From the NCBI GenBank assembly GCA_965211775.1, contig OZ242974.1, positions 4,278,001 through 4,342,000 on the forward strand: a stretch of DNA of 64,000 nucleotides, in the 5' to 3' direction. The translations under genes were made by a program, and so were the position numbers. This document shows positions 1-9,432 of the stretch, in pieces. The notes beneath the pieces were generated by a model. That model saw only the letters and a program-made list of their open reading frames with translations. It made no database searches and was not told the DNA's origin. The stretch comes from Thiodiazotropha sp040506975 (GTDB lineage: Bacteria; Pseudomonadota; Gammaproteobacteria; Chromatiales; Chromatiaceae). Positions within the stretch are counted from its first letter, which is position 1, and every line of letters starts with the position of its first letter.

Positions 1-647
1 ATTCATGGATTTGGCTGATACCGCTGCTATTTATCAACCTTCCGGAAAGTCAGGCAGCGACATCGCCAGCCAATGTCATGAGCAAGGCAATGATTGCCAT
101 GATGGACACCATGGGCGAACTTGCACACCGGTTCAAAGGAGACACTGATTGGGATTTCGATATCAGTTCATCTCCGTCTGGCGACTGGTACGGTTGGGGC
201 GGATCACCCTGGAGTAATCCTGGAAGGGGCTATTATCCGGGCTATTCAGCACCGATACCGGGTGTCGGCCCATACGCCTACTCGGCACCGGGATTTGACG
301 GACACCCGATGCGGGGCTCTGCTCCACGACCTAAACCCCCAATGACCAGAAAATCGATTTTAGATGGCATCTGGATAGGCCGGGGCGGTGAAATTGTCTT
401 GGTAATGTATGGCCATTTTCGGATCTATGCCAATGCGGAAGTCTATCGTGATGGCCGCTATCGTATTGTGGGAAACAAGCTGCTCATGCTCGACCCGGAA
501 ACGGAGCTGGTCAAGGAATATGATTATGCGCTCGACAACGGTCGGATGATAATGCGTAGTGAATCGGGCGATTTCCTCTATTTCAAGCAATTGCCGATCC
601 CGATACCGCCATATACCTTGATTGAAGGCGTCAAATCACCCAAGTAG
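1..647 (+). CDS. Hypothetical secreted protein, 5' end outside window
   Basis: The reading frame is open from base 3, and an ATG lies at 78. The residues coded before that ATG (SWIWLIPLLFINLPESQAA) look like the hydrophobic core and cleavage region of a signal peptide, so the true start is probably left of the window and the ATG at 78 is internal. The middle (about residues 30-90 counted from 78) is rich in Gly, Pro, Tyr, Ser and Trp and looks disordered. The C-terminal 90 residues are a compact beta-rich domain (LDGIWIGRGGEIVLVMYGHF, then YRDGRYRIVGNKLLML). I do not recognise the family. The stop overlaps the 3' end of the convergent permease gene by 12 bases. Confidence 0.65.
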   Translation, partial: SWIWLIPLLFINLPESQAATSPANVMSKAMIAMMDTMGELAHRFKGDTDWDFDISSSPSGDWYGWGGSPWSNPGRGYYPGYSAPIPGVGPYAYSAPGFDGHPMRGSAPRPKPPMTRKSILDGIWIGRGGEIVLVMYGHFRIYANAEVYRDGRYRIVGNKLLMLDPETELVKEYDYALDNGRMIMRSESGDFLYFKQLPIPIPPYTLIEGVKSPK

Positions 648-1451
648 CAGTTTCGCACCTACCAAAATAAGAAATAGTGCGAAGACGCTTTTCAACCGCC
701 GCTCCGGCAATCGATGAGCCAACGCCGCTCCAGCAGGCGCGAAAAGACTACTGGTGACTATGATAACAAGCGCCACCGGCCAATAGATATACCCACTGCT
801 ATAGTGCGGCAGATCCTCCAACCCCCAGCCAACGACAATGAAACTGGCAGCCCCCGACAACGCAATCGGAAGACCGCAAGCGCTGGATGTGGCAACCGCC
901 CTTTTCATCTCGACACCAGTGGCATGCAGGAAAGGCACGGTCATAGAGCCGCCACCGATCCCCACAATGGCGGATATGCCACCAATCAGCGTGGCTACAG
1001 ACACCATACTCAAAGGGGGCGCTTGTAGTGTTTTGCTTCGAGCCTTGCCCGCGCGAATCATTCGCAGACCGACTAAAACGGCAAATATACCAAAGACAGT
1101 TCGCAGCACATCACCATTCAACAAACTGGCAACGACACTGCCGAGCCAGGCGCCGATAAGCAAACCCGGAGTCAGAATCCAAAAATCACGCCAAATTACA
1201 CCGCGACGTTTGTGGTGGGCATAGGTAGAAGAGAGCGAGGTAACCACGATAGTTACCAAGGAGGTCCCCACTGCAATATGAGTGACATGCTGAGGGGCCA
1301 CATCAAGCAATGGCAATCCCCAAATCAGTGCAGGGACAATCACCAGCCCCCCACCGATGCCAAACAGGCCGGCCACAAGACCGACCAGGGATCCCAACAG
1401 TAAAAACAACAAAAGCGATTCAAGACCGATGGAGAAGATCAAAGCATTCAT
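636..1451 (-). CDS. TauE/SafE (TSUP) family permease
   Basis: A 271-residue membrane protein of the sulfite exporter TauE/SafE family (TSUP), whose members move sulfite, sulfoacetate or other small organosulfur or carboxylate anions across the inner membrane. The two internally repeated glycine motifs typical of the family are visible: GLFGIGGGLVIVPAL near residue 30 and GIGGGSMTVPFL near residue 165. Each starts one half of a duplicated four-helix arrangement, with about eight hydrophobic segments in total. The length is normal for the family. The substrate cannot be told from sequence. It stands alone, convergent with the gene to its left and divergent from the thioredoxin pair across a 412-base gap. 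Confidence 0.85.
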   Translation of the reverse strand: MNALIFSIGLESLLLFLLLGSLVGLVAGLFGIGGGLVIVPALIWGLPLLDVAPQHVTHIAVGTSLVTIVVTSLSSTYAHHKRRGVIWRDFWILTPGLLIGAWLGSVVASLLNGDVLRTVFGIFAVLVGLRMIRAGKARSKTLQAPPLSMVSVATLIGGISAIVGIGGGSMTVPFLHATGVEMKRAVATSSACGLPIALSGAASFIVVGWGLEDLPHYSSGYIYWPVALVIIVTSSLFAPAGAALAHRLPERRLKSVFALFLILVGAKLLLG

Positions 1452-1863
1452 CGGAAAATATTTCAGTCTGTCCTGCCGTAGGTAAGCATCAGGTTTGCGA
1501 GTTTACACTATGATGCCGAGAAACCGATGATATCTGCACACAGCAGGTATTCGCCTGCCCCCTTGGATGGAATGGCGCCTGTAACGACACTGGATGCAGC
1601 CATCTCTGGAGCAGCGCCCGTGAGAGGCCCTAGCTCACCCTACAATAAACTTGTATGTTACTGATATAAAAGGAGGTTATCCACAATCTCCAATGATGCC
1701 ACGATAGTTTGGTGATACAGGTCGAGACACTCCTATATATCTGAGATCAGTCTCACAAAATGGGTGGAAATCAAGAATTAAAACCAGATTTTGGTCTGGG
1801 AATTTATTGCTATATTAGAAATATTTGATATACTACTACTTATCATCTGGTAAGCAGTAATTA
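1452..1863. other. Divergent intergenic region
   Basis: 412 bases between the permease and the thioredoxin-like pair, so it should hold both promoters. A strong ribosome-binding-like string AAGGAGGT sits at 1670-1677, but the next ATG (1694) is too far away and opens only a three-residue reading frame, so no gene is called. A small hairpin (CCAGA/TCTGG, 1784-1799) lies in the A+T-rich stretch before the first thioredoxin gene. Nothing else is recognisable. Confidence 0.4.
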
Positions 1864-2322
1864 ATGATGATCAAGCAGTACCTTTTTGTAGCACTTCTAC
1901 TCTTTTTCGGCGCCAGCTCTGCCGACCCCGCATTGACAACCGATGACTGGTCCGATCTCTCCAACATCGCTCGCGAGACGCATCTACCCATTCTCGTTGT
2001 CTTCAACGCCGACACCTGCGGCTACTGTCAGCGGCTGCGAGATGAAGTCATTGTACCGTTAGCCTATGAATCAGACCACGGATTACCCCTGATCCGCGAA
2101 TTTGATATCTATTCGAGCGGCAAGATCATCGATTTCAACGGCGACCCGATCCGCAGCCGGCAGTTCAAGAACCGCTATAATATCTATGCGGTTCCAACGC
2201 TGATGATACTCGATCCAGATGGAAATCCCCTGGTAGATCCGATCGTGGGGTATAATTCCCAGGACGAATACCTGGAGTTGCTGCGAACATCCCTGATCGC
2301 CTCTTTCCAGGCCCTTGAATAA
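1864..2322 (+). CDS. Secreted thioredoxin-like protein (CGYC)
   Basis: A 152-residue thioredoxin-fold protein. Residues 1-20 form a signal peptide (FVALLLFFGASSADP), which places it in the periplasm. The redox motif is C52-G-Y-C55 in FNADTCGYCQRL, and the cis-proline loop is VPTLMILDPDG. The family resembles thioredoxin_2/SoxW-like proteins that reduce or oxidise periplasmic thiols. Two ATG codons stand at the start (1864 and 1867) and either may be used. A paralogue with the same layout follows 39 bases downstream, so the two are probably co-transcribed. The client protein is unknown. Confidence 0.8.
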   Translation: MMIKQYLFVALLLFFGASSADPALTTDDWSDLSNIARETHLPILVVFNADTCGYCQRLRDEVIVPLAYESDHGLPLIREFDIYSSGKIIDFNGDPIRSRQFKNRYNIYAVPTLMILDPDGNPLVDPIVGYNSQDEYLELLRTSLIASFQALE

Positions 2323-2361
2323 AGAGCCAAAGGATTTGCTCCAGTCCCGGGAGCCAGAAGC

Positions 2362-2871
2362 ATGCCTTCGCTTCAACCTCAGGCCGACAACCTGAAAAAA
2401 CTCGCTCACCTGTTCATTCTCTACCTCCTGAGCGGCTCATACGTCGCCGCCGATGTGGGCAAACTGACCCCTCTCGAGGATATGCGGCAGCTGAGCTGGG
2501 CGTCCAAACAAAAACGGATCCCCATCCTGTTGATGGTGTCTCAGTACCATTGCGACTATTGCGACCGGATGAAAGAAGAGGTGCTGCAACCCCTGCAACT
2601 GGACCAAGCATATCGGCATCGGGTACTGATACGAGAACTCTTCATCGATCCCGGTGAAATGGTCACCACCCTGCAGGGCAAGCGGCAGGCAGCTGATGAT
2701 TTCATCACTCAATACAATGTCTCGGTAACACCCACACTGCTGTTTCTCGATGCCGAAGGCAGAGAGGCTGCTCAACGAATTATTGGTATCAATACCGTGG
2801 ACTTTTTGTTTCTCTACATCGAGGCTGCGATCGACCAGGCCACGGCTAAAATCCTGTCGGTAGGGGATTGA
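2362..2871 (+). CDS. Secreted thioredoxin-like protein (CDYC), tandem paralogue
   Basis: A 169-residue thioredoxin-fold protein. A hydrophobic segment at residues 14-30 (LAHLFILYLLSGSYVAA) acts as a signal peptide or anchor. The redox motif is C64-D-Y-C67 and the cis-proline loop is TPTLLFLDAEG. It shares spacing and flanking motifs with the preceding gene (K/R-D/E-E-V after the CxxC), so the pair arose by duplication. The acidic CDYC motif differs from CGYC, which suggests a different redox potential or partner; that point is inference. Confidence 0.8.
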   Translation: MPSLQPQADNLKKLAHLFILYLLSGSYVAADVGKLTPLEDMRQLSWASKQKRIPILLMVSQYHCDYCDRMKEEVLQPLQLDQAYRHRVLIRELFIDPGEMVTTLQGKRQAADDFITQYNVSVTPTLLFLDAEGREAAQRIIGINTVDFLFLYIEAAIDQATAKILSVGD

Positions 2872-2888
2872 CCTGCGCTGCCGCAGGT
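2871..2888 (+). terminator. Hairpin at the end of the thioredoxin pair
   Basis: A perfect 7-bp stem ACCTGCG/CGCAGGT with a 4-base loop begins on the last base of the stop codon. There is no clean T-run after it, only AAAGTCACTTTT, so terminator function is possible but weakly supported. Confidence 0.35.
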
Positions 2889-3020
2889 AAAGTCACTTTT
2901 CAAGATAGTCCTGCAAGTTCCCAGGCAGCGGATAATCCGGAATGTGGTCCTGCATCAGGTCAACGGCGCCAGTCGGCGCGACAACCGACGCAGAGTCATC
3001 ACAAAATCGACACAGACGTA

Positions 3021-4226
3021 TCAGAGACGTTCACAGAAATCCCGTAGACTGAAGCCCTGCAGATTGATATCCAACCCCTTCAGCAGCCCCAGAACCTTGA
3101 AGCGCTCTCCCATTTCCGTGGGCAGGGTCAGACGCTTGACCCCCTGCACCAAGGATATATGTCGACTCAAGTTGTTTGGATCGGACTCCGCCAACAGACT
3201 ATCGAGACCATTGGCAATGAGGAAATGGGCCTGGGTTGTATAACCACCCAAACTGAATCCCGCCTCGACCGCATCCCTCGTGAGTGCGGTGAAATCGACC
3301 TGACTGGTAATATCCTGCAAACCGATCCAGCGGAATGGATCGCTATGGGCGCGATGACGATAGTGGCACATCAAGGTACCCCGGTTACGTTGCGGATGAT
3401 AATACTCCGCCCGGCTGTACCCATAGTCGATCAGAATCGCCACACCGAGATCCATTGCCATGGCCAAGGCCGATACCCAAGCGGTTTGCCGAAGATTGAT
3501 TTCCGAAATATAGCCGGAGGGCAGATCACCGCCGGTTCGAAAGATATCTTTGACCGCAGACTCAAGGCCGGGGGTAGTCGGAGAATCAAAATGTTCCCGC
3601 AATTGATCCTCGTCGCATATCACGAAACACTCTTCGACTGCAGCGTTATTGATCCGGAACCGACATACCGGCATCGCATCTAACAGCTCATTGGCGATTA
3701 CAACACCCTGAATACCGTTCGGCATCGTATCCAGCCAATTCACCCGATGGAGAAGATGGGGAACACGCGCCTTAAGCATCTCACGTTGCCGCGCCTTGAG
3801 TTCAGGGCTGAGCTCCAGAATCTGATAGCGGTGCGGAACTCTGCCCAGCTGTTCCAGCTCCGCCAACAGATCGGCTGCAAGCACCCCGGAACCGGCACCG
3901 AACTCCAATACATCGCCTGACCCAATTTCCGCCAGTACCGGCTCTATCTGGCGGGCAAGGCATTGTGCGAAAAGGGGAGAAACCTCCGGGGCGGTGATAA
4001 AATCGCCCTGTTCACCGAATTTGCGGCTACCGGCCACATAGTAACCCAGCCCCGGCGCATACAGCGCCATCTCCATAAATCGATCAAAAGGAATGGCACC
4101 GTTCCCTTTTTCAATTGTGCGCTTTATCTGTCGTATCAGTCTTTCACTGACAGCTTGGGAGGTGGCATCAGGCAACGGCAGTGTTCTTCCGGATGACGCT
4201 GGTTTATCGCTGAGACAGTCGGGCAT
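3021..4226 (-). CDS. MidA/NDUFAF7-type class I SAM-dependent methyltransferase
   Basis: A member of the COG1565 family. The mitochondrial relative NDUFAF7/MidA methylates an arginine of a complex I subunit; the bacterial substrate is not established. The family N-terminus is clear (DRFMEMALYAPGLGYYVAG, then FGEQGDFITAPEVSPLF), followed by the SAM-binding glycine motif EFGAGSGVLAADLL. An upstream TTG at 4289 would give 422 residues, but it would overlap the start of the divergent SDR gene. The ATG at 4226 gives 401 residues, is preceded by AAGG, and is the better start. The gene is divergent from the SDR gene, with about 60 bases between them. Confidence 0.85.
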   Translation of the reverse strand: MPDCLSDKPASSGRTLPLPDATSQAVSERLIRQIKRTIEKGNGAIPFDRFMEMALYAPGLGYYVAGSRKFGEQGDFITAPEVSPLFAQCLARQIEPVLAEIGSGDVLEFGAGSGVLAADLLAELEQLGRVPHRYQILELSPELKARQREMLKARVPHLLHRVNWLDTMPNGIQGVVIANELLDAMPVCRFRINNAAVEECFVICDEDQLREHFDSPTTPGLESAVKDIFRTGGDLPSGYISEINLRQTAWVSALAMAMDLGVAILIDYGYSRAEYYHPQRNRGTLMCHYRHRAHSDPFRWIGLQDITSQVDFTALTRDAVEAGFSLGGYTTQAHFLIANGLDSLLAESDPNNLSRHISLVQGVKRLTLPTEMGERFKVLGLLKGLDINLQGFSLRDFCERL

Positions 4227-4288
4227 ATATTTTGAAACCTTGATGAATCCGTTAGAGTAGACGCGACATTCAACCACGGAGTTCCTCA

Positions 4289-5044
4289 ATGACGCAAAAC
4301 CGGAACGGTCTGACTGGAAAATGTGCGCTGATCACCGGCGCCGCACATAGGATAGGTGCCGCTATCGCCCGTCAGTTACACGCTGAAGGGATGAATATTC
4401 TACTCCACTATCGCCATTCCAAGGAGTCGGCAGAGCAGGTAAAGCACGAACTGGAGGAGAAACGCGCCCAATCTGTGTGGCTGTTGCAGGCTGATCTGCA
4501 CCAAGCTGAAAGTTACGACTTTCTCGTCAATCAGGCTGAGACGCTGTGTCAGCGGCTTGACCTGCTGGTGAATAATGCCTCAAGTTTCTATCCGACCCCG
4601 CTACAAGAAGCGACTGTCAGCGATTGGGACGACCTCATCGGCAGTAACCTCAAGGCGCCCTTTTTTCTTTCACGGGCAGCGGCGCCGCTGCTCTATCGAA
4701 GTGAAGGCTGTATCATCAACCTGGTGGACATCCATGCCAGGCGGCCGCTTAAGAATCATCCCATCTACTCGATCGCAAAAGCAGGCAACGCCATGCTGGT
4801 GAAATCCCTGGCACGGGAGTTGGGTCCTGTAATCCGCGTCAATGGCGTTGCACCAGGGGCCATTCTCTGGCCGGAACAGGGCCTGACCGACCGGGAACGC
4901 GCGGACATTCTCGAGCGTACCGCGTTGAAACGGGCCGGAACACCGGAAGATATTGCCCGCACACTGCTGTTCCTCTATCGTGACGCCACTTATGTTACCG
5001 GCCAGATTATCGCCGTCGATGGCGGCAGAACATTACAGCAGTAA
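4289..5044 (+). CDS. SDR oxidoreductase, pteridine reductase type
   Basis: A 251-residue short-chain dehydrogenase/reductase. The cofactor motif is T16-GAAHRIG, where Arg-Ile replaces the usual Gly-Ile before the last glycine; this TGxxxRIG form is typical of pteridine reductases (PTR1/FolM-like), which use NADPH to reduce dihydro- or dihydromonapterin. Other landmarks are LVNNASSFYPTPL and the catalytic Y160-S-I-A-K164. The C-terminus ends with YVTGQIIAVDGGRTL, normal for SDRs. Biopterin, monapterin or folate substrates are all possible. Confidence 0.8.
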   Translation: MTQNRNGLTGKCALITGAAHRIGAAIARQLHAEGMNILLHYRHSKESAEQVKHELEEKRAQSVWLLQADLHQAESYDFLVNQAETLCQRLDLLVNNASSFYPTPLQEATVSDWDDLIGSNLKAPFFLSRAAAPLLYRSEGCIINLVDIHARRPLKNHPIYSIAKAGNAMLVKSLARELGPVIRVNGVAPGAILWPEQGLTDRERADILERTALKRAGTPEDIARTLLFLYRDATYVTGQIIAVDGGRTLQQ

Positions 5045-5170
5045 GGCAGACCCATAGTACTATGGGACATATACCAACTACCCTGAAAGGGCCGCAACAG
5101 TGTGGCGGCATGCGTTGTAACATCAACAATCAAGCATCTGAAACATATCTTTAACCACGAGCCATTGACT

Positions 5171-6589
5171 ATGACGGAACTATCATCCGGCCTGACATTC
5201 AGACAAAGCGTCGACCATATGGTTGATCGTGCACTGGCATTTTTGGAGCTGGATCCCGGTATCGCCAATGCCATCAAATCATGTACTTCGGTTTTACAGG
5301 TCAGTTTCCCTGTAGACATCAGAGGCAAGGTTGAGCTTTTCACCGGCTGGCGGGCGGTACACAGTATTCACCGCCTGCCTGCCAAGGGTGGATTACGCTA
5401 TGCGGAAAACGTGGATCAACAGGAGGTCGAGGCGCTTGCGGCACTGATGACTTATAAATGCGCCATCGTTGACGTCCCATTCGGCGGCTCGAAAGGTGGG
5501 CTGTGTATCAATCCCAACAACTACTCTCGGGATGAATTGAAGCAGATTACACGCCGTTTTGCGCGAGAACTGGCGGCACCGGGCTTTCTCAACCCGGCAA
5601 CCAATGTGCCTGCACCGGATATGGGGACCGGTCAACGGGAAATGGCCTGGATAGCCGACACCTACAAACACCTCTATCCCGAAGAGATCAACGCCCTTGC
5701 CTGTGTCACCGGCAAACCGGTGGTACATGGTGGCGTCAACGGTCGAACCGAGGCCACCGGACGCGGCGTACAATATGCACTGCAGGAGTTTTTCAGGCAC
5801 AAGGAGGAACTGAATGCCGCCGGTATGGACGGTGGATTGGAGGGTAAGCGCATCATTATCCAGGGACTGGGTAATGTGGGCTATCACGCCGCCAAGTTTT
5901 TATCCGAGGAGGACGGCGCCAAGATAGTCGGCATCATTGTCCGGGACGGAGGGGTTTTCAATCCCGATGGAATCCATGTGGATGAGGCGTATTACCACCG
6001 CTGCTCCCATGGGGGGCTGAAGGGATTCGCCGGCGGCGAGTTCGTCGTGGAAGGCGAGAAACTTCTGGAAACCGAGTGCGACATCCTGATACCCGCCGCG
6101 ATCGAGGGCGCGATCAATGAAGACAACGCACCTAATATCCGCGCCAAGCTGATTGCCGAAGCAGCCAACGGCCCGGTTACTTTCGAGGCCGATCGCATCC
6201 TGCGCAGTCGAGGCATCACCATCCTGCCGGATGCCTATGTCAACGCCGGTGGTGTAGTGGTCTCCTATTTCGAGTGGATTCGTAACCTCAGCCATATGCG
6301 ATTTGGTCGTATCGAACGTCGTCTGGATGAGTCACGCGGCAGACATGTGGTTGCCGCGCTGGAACAAACGACGGGGAAACAGGTCCCCGACTGGATTAAA
6401 GGGAGCCTGTCCCGGGGCGCAGACGAGCTTGACCTGGTACGATCAGGGCTCGATGACAGCATGCGACTGGCACTGCAGGAGATTATCGACATACGCAGTC
6501 GCAAACCAGAGCTCGAAGATTACCGAACCGCCGCCTATGTTATCGCCCTGCAAAAACTGGCACGCTCCTATATTGACATTGGCGTTTAA
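5171..6589 (+). CDS. Glu/Leu/Phe/Val dehydrogenase, probably glutamate dehydrogenase
   Basis: Catalyses reversible oxidative deamination of an amino acid, most likely glutamate to 2-oxoglutarate and ammonia. From the ATG at 5171 the protein has 472 residues, a normal size. A GTG at 5102 would add 23 residues without homology to the family start. The substrate motif VPFGGSKGGL contains K108, and APDMGTG follows. The nucleotide-binding motif IIQGLGNVGYHAAKF lies near residue 233. The C-terminal FEWIRNLSHMRFGRIERR is typical of the glutamate enzymes. Leucine or phenylalanine dehydrogenases are shorter, so glutamate is preferred. Coenzyme preference cannot be told. Confidence 0.85.
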   Translation: MTELSSGLTFRQSVDHMVDRALAFLELDPGIANAIKSCTSVLQVSFPVDIRGKVELFTGWRAVHSIHRLPAKGGLRYAENVDQQEVEALAALMTYKCAIVDVPFGGSKGGLCINPNNYSRDELKQITRRFARELAAPGFLNPATNVPAPDMGTGQREMAWIADTYKHLYPEEINALACVTGKPVVHGGVNGRTEATGRGVQYALQEFFRHKEELNAAGMDGGLEGKRIIIQGLGNVGYHAAKFLSEEDGAKIVGIIVRDGGVFNPDGIHVDEAYYHRCSHGGLKGFAGGEFVVEGEKLLETECDILIPAAIEGAINEDNAPNIRAKLIAEAANGPVTFEADRILRSRGITILPDAYVNAGGVVVSYFEWIRNLSHMRFGRIERRLDESRGRHVVAALEQTTGKQVPDWIKGSLSRGADELDLVRSGLDDSMRLALQEIIDIRSRKPELEDYRTAAYVIALQKLARSYIDIGV

Positions 6590-6997
6590 GAACAATACAA
6601 AAACACTTTACTTTCTAAGGTATTTGTATAAGAATTTAATTCGCACGCCTGCTCGGCGATTTATCATACGGATTGACGATTGAAGGGACACAGACGATAC
6701 ATAAAGGTATCGCGCACAGGGAGAAGTGATCATATATGGACAATAGTAACAACCTGATCCAATATCCCGGCATGATCATATCAACTGCCGGAAATATCCT
6801 GAACCTGGCATGGCCCCCTTCAACCTTTCGCCATTGCAGTGATTTCAAGCGCAGCAAATTCTCACGACAAGCCTATGTAAGGAATGGATAACCTTTAATC
6901 AGACTGGATACCTGAACAACACCATAATGCTCATGATTTCACGCCAGCTGAATATAAAAAATCAGATATACATCCAAACAGAAACAGGAGTTTATGT
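6590..6997. other. Intergenic region with a possible 51-codon ORF
   Basis: 408 bases between the dehydrogenase and the bacteriohemerythrin. A 51-codon frame (ATG 6736, TAA 6889-6891) starts about 7 bases after GGGAGAAG, a fair ribosome-binding site. Its product (MDNSNNLIQYPGMII...) has no feature I recognise and no obvious codon bias, so it is only a candidate. The rest is A+T-rich and should hold the hemerythrin promoter. Confidence 0.3.
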
Positions 6998-7393
6998 ATG
7001 TCACTAATGCAATGGGTAGAGGAGAAGCACGGTACAAGTGTCGACCTCTGTGATAGTCAGCATAAAGAGCTGTTCGACCGTGTCAATGCACTTCATGATG
7101 CTGTCACCAGTAGAGACCACATCGACATCGGCAATCGCTTGGACAACTTGATTGATTTTGTCGTCAGGCACTTTGAGACCGAAGAGCGTTTAATGGAGGA
7201 GCGTGGTTACAACGGATTGGACCATCACCGTCAAGAGCATGATTTACTGATCAAGCTATGTACCGATATCCAGGATAAGTTTCATGCCGGTGAAATGGAG
7301 ATCGAGGAGGGTACATTAATCTACATAAAAGAGTGGCTCGATCACCATATCCCGATCATTGATAAACCATACGGTCCTGCATTGAGCAATTGA
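6998..7393 (+). CDS. Bacteriohemerythrin
   Basis: A 131-residue single-domain hemerythrin that binds O2 at a non-heme di-iron centre. All seven ligands of the family are present at their canonical positions: H22 (DSQHKELF), H58 and E62 (HFETEERLM), H77 and H81 (HHRQEH), and H117 and D122 (HHIPIID). The start follows ACAGGAG. In bacteria such proteins store or deliver O2, or sense it. It is a single gene followed by a strong terminator. Confidence 0.95.
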   Translation: MSLMQWVEEKHGTSVDLCDSQHKELFDRVNALHDAVTSRDHIDIGNRLDNLIDFVVRHFETEERLMEERGYNGLDHHRQEHDLLIKLCTDIQDKFHAGEMEIEEGTLIYIKEWLDHHIPIIDKPYGPALSN

Positions 7394-7436
7394 AGACTAC
7401 AAGTTTTGATGAAAAGCCAGGTTTGGCTTCATCCTT

Positions 7437-7479
7437 GCGGGACCCTCGAGTGCCCCCGACACGTCGGTCCCGCTTTTTT
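7437..7479. terminator. Bidirectional rho-independent terminator
   Basis: Stem GCGGGACC (7437-7444) pairs with GGTCCCGC (7466-7473) and is followed by six T bases (7474-7479). It lies between the convergent hemerythrin and helicase genes and overlaps the helicase stop. A smaller hairpin, AAGCC/GGCTT, sits just before it. Confidence 0.8.
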
Positions 7480-9395
7480 CATCCTTCCGGCAGCGAGAAG
7501 AACCGCTCCAATACTGTAAAATCCTGTGTTTTGGTCATCGGCGGCAAGCTGCGAATAAATATCTTTCCGTAGGGTTTGCTCAGCAGTCTTGGATCACAGA
7601 GCACCAAAACACCCCGGTCTTTCTCGTCACGTATCAAGCGTCCTGCCCCCTGTTTCAAGGCAATTGCGGCTTGTGGCAATTGATACGTGATGAAGGGATT
7701 TCCACCTCGCTTGCGTAAGGCATCGATGCGTGCCTGAAGTACCGGATCGCCGGGTGATGCAAATGGCAGTTTATCGATGATTACGCAGGAAAGCGCCTCC
7801 CCGCGCACATCGATGCCCTCCCAGAAGCTGGATGTACCGAGCAGCACCGCATTACCGAGCTTACGAAACTGTTCAACCAACTCGGTTCGTGGTGCCGTAC
7901 CCTGCACCAGCATTGGGTAGCTCAGCTTCTCTTTTAGATAGTCGGCTGCCTCCTGCAGTGCCTTGTGACTGGTGTATAGCAAAAAGGCACGACCTCCACT
8001 TGCCTGCAATATAGGTAGTGAAAGATCGGATACAGCCCTATTGAAATCAGGGCTGTTGGGTTCCGGCAGATTTTTTGGTACATACCAGACCGCTTGATGC
8101 GGGTAATCGAAAGGACTGTCCCAACAATGGGTTTCGGCTTCAGATAATCCAAGCTGCTTTGAAAAATGCTCGAAACTGCCACCTACCGCCAGCGTGGCGG
8201 AGGTAAATATCCAGGATGCGGGATATTCCTGCATGACACCCTGAAATATATCCGTGATCTCCAACGGTGTACGATTCAAACGAAAGCCCTGTCGGTGCGT
8301 CTCAAACCAACGGATTGACTCGCTATCGTCATTCTGCCGTAGACCGTGCAGTCGTTGAAGCACCGTACCGCAACGCTCACTACAGCTCTCCAGGCCCTTT
8401 CCCCGCCCTTCCACGGTGCGTAGCGATTGCGCCAGTTGGTCGATGGAATCCAGCAATCCGTCAAGATGGGCATTCACCGATGGATTGGCTGCAACCTCAG
8501 ACCAGGCTCCCCGCCTCTGCTCCAGTCCAAAGGCCAATCGCATATCCCTGGTTGCCTGCTGCAGACGTTCTGCATGTTCCAGTATTTCGGGAGTATCCTT
8601 CGCCTCACGGTGATACTCCGCAACGGTATCCCGCGCCAGCTCGAGCAACTGGCGGCCGCTCACACTGTCGCCGAAGAAATTTCCTGCGATATCGGGCAGT
8701 TGATGCGCCTCATCAAGGATAAAACAGTCGGCACTGGGCAGAAGTTCCGCAAAACCCTCCTCCTTCAATGCCATGTCCGCACATAGAAGATGGTGGTTGA
8801 CAACCACCAGATCCGCCTCCTGGGCGCGTTTTCTCGCCTCCATGAGATGACAGGTACTGTAGGCAGAGCACTCTTGCCCCAGGCAGTTTTCGGTTGTTGA
8901 GGTCACATAGGGCCAGATTCCCGCATCCTCAGGTACCTGGGTCATCCCGGCTATGTCGCCGCTCTTGGTTTTGATCGACCACTCACGAATCCACTGCAAC
9001 TGCTCAACCTGCTCCCTAGTGAGATGCAACTCTTCATGTAGCGTATTCTCCAAACGGTGGATACAAAGGTAGTTGGCACGCCCCTTCAGTAATGCCGTTG
9101 CAACCGGACTCGACAGGCTTTGCCGTACCATGGGCAGATCCCGGTGGAACAGTTGATCCTGGAGGTTTTTGGTGCCGGTTGAGATGATTACCTTTTGCCC
9201 GGACATCAATGCCGGCACCAGATAGGCGAATGTCTTACCGGTACCAGTCCCAGCTTCACAGATCAGTACACCTCCCTGATCCATGATCCGGCCGACAGCC
9301 TGAGCCATCTCCTGTTGTTGCGATCGATAGGAAAAACCCTCGATGCGCTTCGCCAACCAGCCATCGGGGTCGAAAATCTCAGCGATATCCGTCAT
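7479..9395 (-). CDS. yoaA: ATP-dependent DNA helicase, DinG/YoaA type
   Basis: A 638-residue XPD/DinG-class superfamily 2 helicase; E. coli YoaA has 636. Walker A is AGTGTGKT at residues 48-55 and the DEAH box is ILDEAHQLPD. Four cysteines form the iron-sulfur cluster site: NYLC, then NCLGQECSAYSTC. Later motifs include SWIFTSATL, GTSSFWEGIDVRG and QGAGRLIRD. YoaA acts at stalled replication forks with the HolC subunit of DNA polymerase III. The strong match through the C-terminal half favours YoaA over DinG, which is longer and diverges there. Confidence 0.88.
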   Translation of the reverse strand: MTDIAEIFDPDGWLAKRIEGFSYRSQQQEMAQAVGRIMDQGGVLICEAGTGTGKTFAYLVPALMSGQKVIISTGTKNLQDQLFHRDLPMVRQSLSSPVATALLKGRANYLCIHRLENTLHEELHLTREQVEQLQWIREWSIKTKSGDIAGMTQVPEDAGIWPYVTSTTENCLGQECSAYSTCHLMEARKRAQEADLVVVNHHLLCADMALKEEGFAELLPSADCFILDEAHQLPDIAGNFFGDSVSGRQLLELARDTVAEYHREAKDTPEILEHAERLQQATRDMRLAFGLEQRRGAWSEVAANPSVNAHLDGLLDSIDQLAQSLRTVEGRGKGLESCSERCGTVLQRLHGLRQNDDSESIRWFETHRQGFRLNRTPLEITDIFQGVMQEYPASWIFTSATLAVGGSFEHFSKQLGLSEAETHCWDSPFDYPHQAVWYVPKNLPEPNSPDFNRAVSDLSLPILQASGGRAFLLYTSHKALQEAADYLKEKLSYPMLVQGTAPRTELVEQFRKLGNAVLLGTSSFWEGIDVRGEALSCVIIDKLPFASPGDPVLQARIDALRKRGGNPFITYQLPQAAIALKQGAGRLIRDEKDRGVLVLCDPRLLSKPYGKIFIRSLPPMTKTQDFTVLERFFSLPEG

Positions 9396-9432
9396 TGAAC
9401 TGCTGCAGGAAACCAGGATCTGTTAGCAGACC

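Noticed and set aside
1669..1710. Leader peptide after the AAGGAGGT string
   Set aside because: The nearest ATG is 16 bases away and opens a frame of only a few codons.
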